7,490 nt of DNA, from positions 1-7,490 of the forward strand of contig CAMDZK010000048.1 of NCBI GenBank assembly GCA_945910665.1. Reading direction: 5' to 3'. The position numbers and the translations under genes were made by a program. Below the pieces are notes generated by a model. It made no database searches and had not been told where the DNA came from. It was given only the letters and a program-made list of their open reading frames with translations. The first letter of the stretch is position 1; each line of letters begins with the position of its first letter. The DNA comes from an uncultured Peptostreptococcaceae bacterium. GTDB lineage: Bacteria > Bacillota > Clostridia > Tissierellales > Peptoniphilaceae. Shown piece by piece: positions 6,092 to 7,490 of the stretch.

Positions 6092-7490
6092 ATGATTCAT
6101 TCCAAAGAAAAACAAAACTGGATATTATGGGGAGTTCTCCTCCTCTTCTTTTTGATGATTTGTTTTGGCTTCCCATCCACTGGGGACGACTGGAATCGAA
6201 TCGTCTTTCAAAACCGTACCTTTGATGGGTATCTGGAAAAATTTATCGACCAATATGAAAACTTAAATGGACGTATTTTAGGAAACGCGTTCTCTTTTTT
6301 GTTTATTGACCCAATCTTTCGCGTTCCTTTTAAAGCAATTACACTCGCTCTCATGATGATTCTCTTAGGTAAAATTGTACAAATGAAAGGTCGATTGGGG
6401 TATTTGTTTGCCTTTTTCTTTTTGATGGCAACCCCCAGACTCATGCTCGTGCAAGTGTATGGGTGGAGCGCCGGTTTTTTTAACTATGTGCCGCCTATGA
6501 TTACCGTCCTCCTTCTATGGTATACGGTAAAACCTCTGTGGAGAGGCCGCGTTGTGCAAACGAGACCAATCGGAGTGGTGGGCTATTTTATTCTTGGCTT
6601 TACAGCCGCTTTGTTTGTGGAACATGTCACGTTATACTTAACGGCAGTGTCATTTTTGCTTCTCATCTACCACCGCATCAAAACAGGACGTCATTCCAAT
6701 GTCCTGTGGGCGTTTTTCCTTGGGTCTTTTGCTGGGACGGTGGTGATGCTCGCATCACCTGTGTATCGAGAGATTCTCTTAGGGAACGATGATTACAGAG
6801 AGCTTCCGCAAGAAGAAACGAGAGGACAAAGTATCGTAAAGAATTATCGCATCTTTACGAAATACTTTCTCTTTGAACATCCCTTCTTCACTACCTTCTT
6901 ATTTGGATTTACGGCTTTTGTCTATCATAAACTCCAGAAGGGATGGCTCCGTATGGCAGGCATTTTTTGGATGGCGATGGCCACAATCTATGCGACCCTT
7001 TCTCGTTTGGTCTTGAAAGACTTCTTCACCTTTGAAATCGGCCATGTGGCTAACTTAGGATTTGCTCCACTCATCATCGATGCCGCCATGATTCTCATCA
7101 CATTTGTTTTCTTACTCTTGGCTGTCATGGCACCTTCGATACCTAAGGCAAACCAAAAAGAAATGACTGCTGTTCTTTTAAGTATTCCAATATTGGTGGC
7201 ACCGCTTTTCGTGGTGAGCCCCGTTCTTGCGAGAAATTACTATGCTGTGTATCTTCTCTTTGTCATTGTCGTCTTGCTCTTATGGAAACAGCTTTGGAAC
7301 CTAGGAAAACTTCCTAAGAAAAAAACAGTTTTAGCCATTACATCGCTTTGTCTAGCCATCACTGTTTTTTACACCGTCATCAATACGGCAAATCATATTA
7401 TGTTTAACAAGAGAATCGCTGTGATTGAAGAGAAAATGAAAGAAAAAGAAAACCCCATCACGATTCCCGCATTTCCTTTTCCCGCTTTTG
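6092..7490 (+). CDS. Large polytopic membrane protein, probable GT-C-type glycosyltransferase (C-terminus beyond window)
   Basis: The frame is open from the ATG at 6092 to the window edge (466 codons, no stop). GAGGT at 6084-6088 precedes it, and it begins 12 nt after the gtrA-like stop. After a first helix (about 11-27) comes an exposed loop with an acidic pair, GDDW (31-34), and ENLNGR (56-61). Roughly ten more hydrophobic segments follow, with conserved-looking GWSAGFFNYVPP (124-135), FVEHVTLY (175-182) and two SP-containing loops (ASPVYRE 221-227, SPVLARNYY 376-384). An acidic residue pair in the first extracellular loop and many helices are typical of GT-C enzymes that use polyprenyl-phosphate sugars. 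The pattern resembles the uncharacterised DUF6056-type membrane proteins, but I cannot confirm this by search. It probably transfers the sugar supplied by the two upstream products to a cell-surface acceptor; acceptor and sugar are unknown. Confidence 0.8.
   Translation, partial: MIHSKEKQNWILWGVLLLFFLMICFGFPSTGDDWNRIVFQNRTFDGYLEKFIDQYENLNGRILGNAFSFLFIDPIFRVPFKAITLALMMILLGKIVQMKGRLGYLFAFFFLMATPRLMLVQVYGWSAGFFNYVPPMITVLLLWYTVKPLWRGRVVQTRPIGVVGYFILGFTAALFVEHVTLYLTAVSFLLLIYHRIKTGRHSNVLWAFFLGSFAGTVVMLASPVYREILLGNDDYRELPQEETRGQSIVKNYRIFTKYFLFEHPFFTTFLFGFTAFVYHKLQKGWLRMAGIFWMAMATIYATLSRLVLKDFFTFEIGHVANLGFAPLIIDAAMILITFVFLLLAVMAPSIPKANQKEMTAVLLSIPILVAPLFVVSPVLARNYYAVYLLFVIVVLLLWKQLWNLGKLPKKKTVLAITSLCLAITVFYTVINTANHIMFNKRIAVIEEKMKEKENPITIPAFPFPAF

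Noticed and set aside
6208..6444. A minus-strand open frame inside the large membrane protein gene
   Set aside because: The plus-strand frame is open for 466 codons with coherent membrane topology and fits the operon. The antisense frame is lysine-rich noise from the complement of hydrophobic codons.
6517..6792. A 91-codon plus-strand frame overlapping the large membrane protein
   Set aside because: It is an alternative frame inside the continuous frame that starts at 6092, with no ribosome binding site and no domain.

Overview
The window reads as a chromosomal segment from a low-to-moderate G+C Bacillota (Firmicutes). Strong AAGGAGG-type ribosome binding sites, Gram-positive style promoters, a short lipoprotein signal peptide and a two-subunit (beta first) L-serine dehydratase all point that way. 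The genus cannot be fixed from sequence reading alone. I see no mobile element, CRISPR array, tRNA or rRNA. Coding density is high and the arrangement is tidy.

Left edge (1-315, minus): the N-terminal 105 codons of sdaAB, the beta subunit of an iron-sulfur L-serine dehydratase. It has its own promoter (345-373), and a perfect 19-bp palindrome (377-395) sits just upstream of the -35 and looks like an operator.

Centre (393-4704, minus): a complete five-gene polyamine uptake operon. In transcription order it is an XRE-cupin regulator, potA (ATPase), potB and potC (permeases) and potD (binding lipoprotein), ending at a hairpin terminator (398-417). Junctions are tight: an 11-nt gap, a 1-nt overlap, a direct abutment and a 4-nt overlap. 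The regulator most likely starts at a GTG at 4621. Its promoter is a good sigma-A match, and a cluster of three GTTTA/TAAAC half-sites covers the predicted transcription start and leader, which fits autorepression of the whole operon.

Right (4716-7490, plus): a divergently transcribed cluster of a GT2 polyprenyl-phosphate glycosyltransferase, a GtrA-like small membrane protein (overlapping by 23 nt) and a large polytopic membrane protein that runs off the window. Together they have the layout of a three-component extracytoplasmic glycosylation system. The GT2 loads a sugar on undecaprenyl phosphate, the GtrA protein helps move it across the membrane, and a GT-C-like protein transfers it to a surface polymer or protein. 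The sugar and the acceptor are not identifiable here, and the last protein is the least characterised part of the window.

Most of the window is familiar biology. The points worth following are the two candidate operators, the corrected regulator start, and the unassigned membrane protein.
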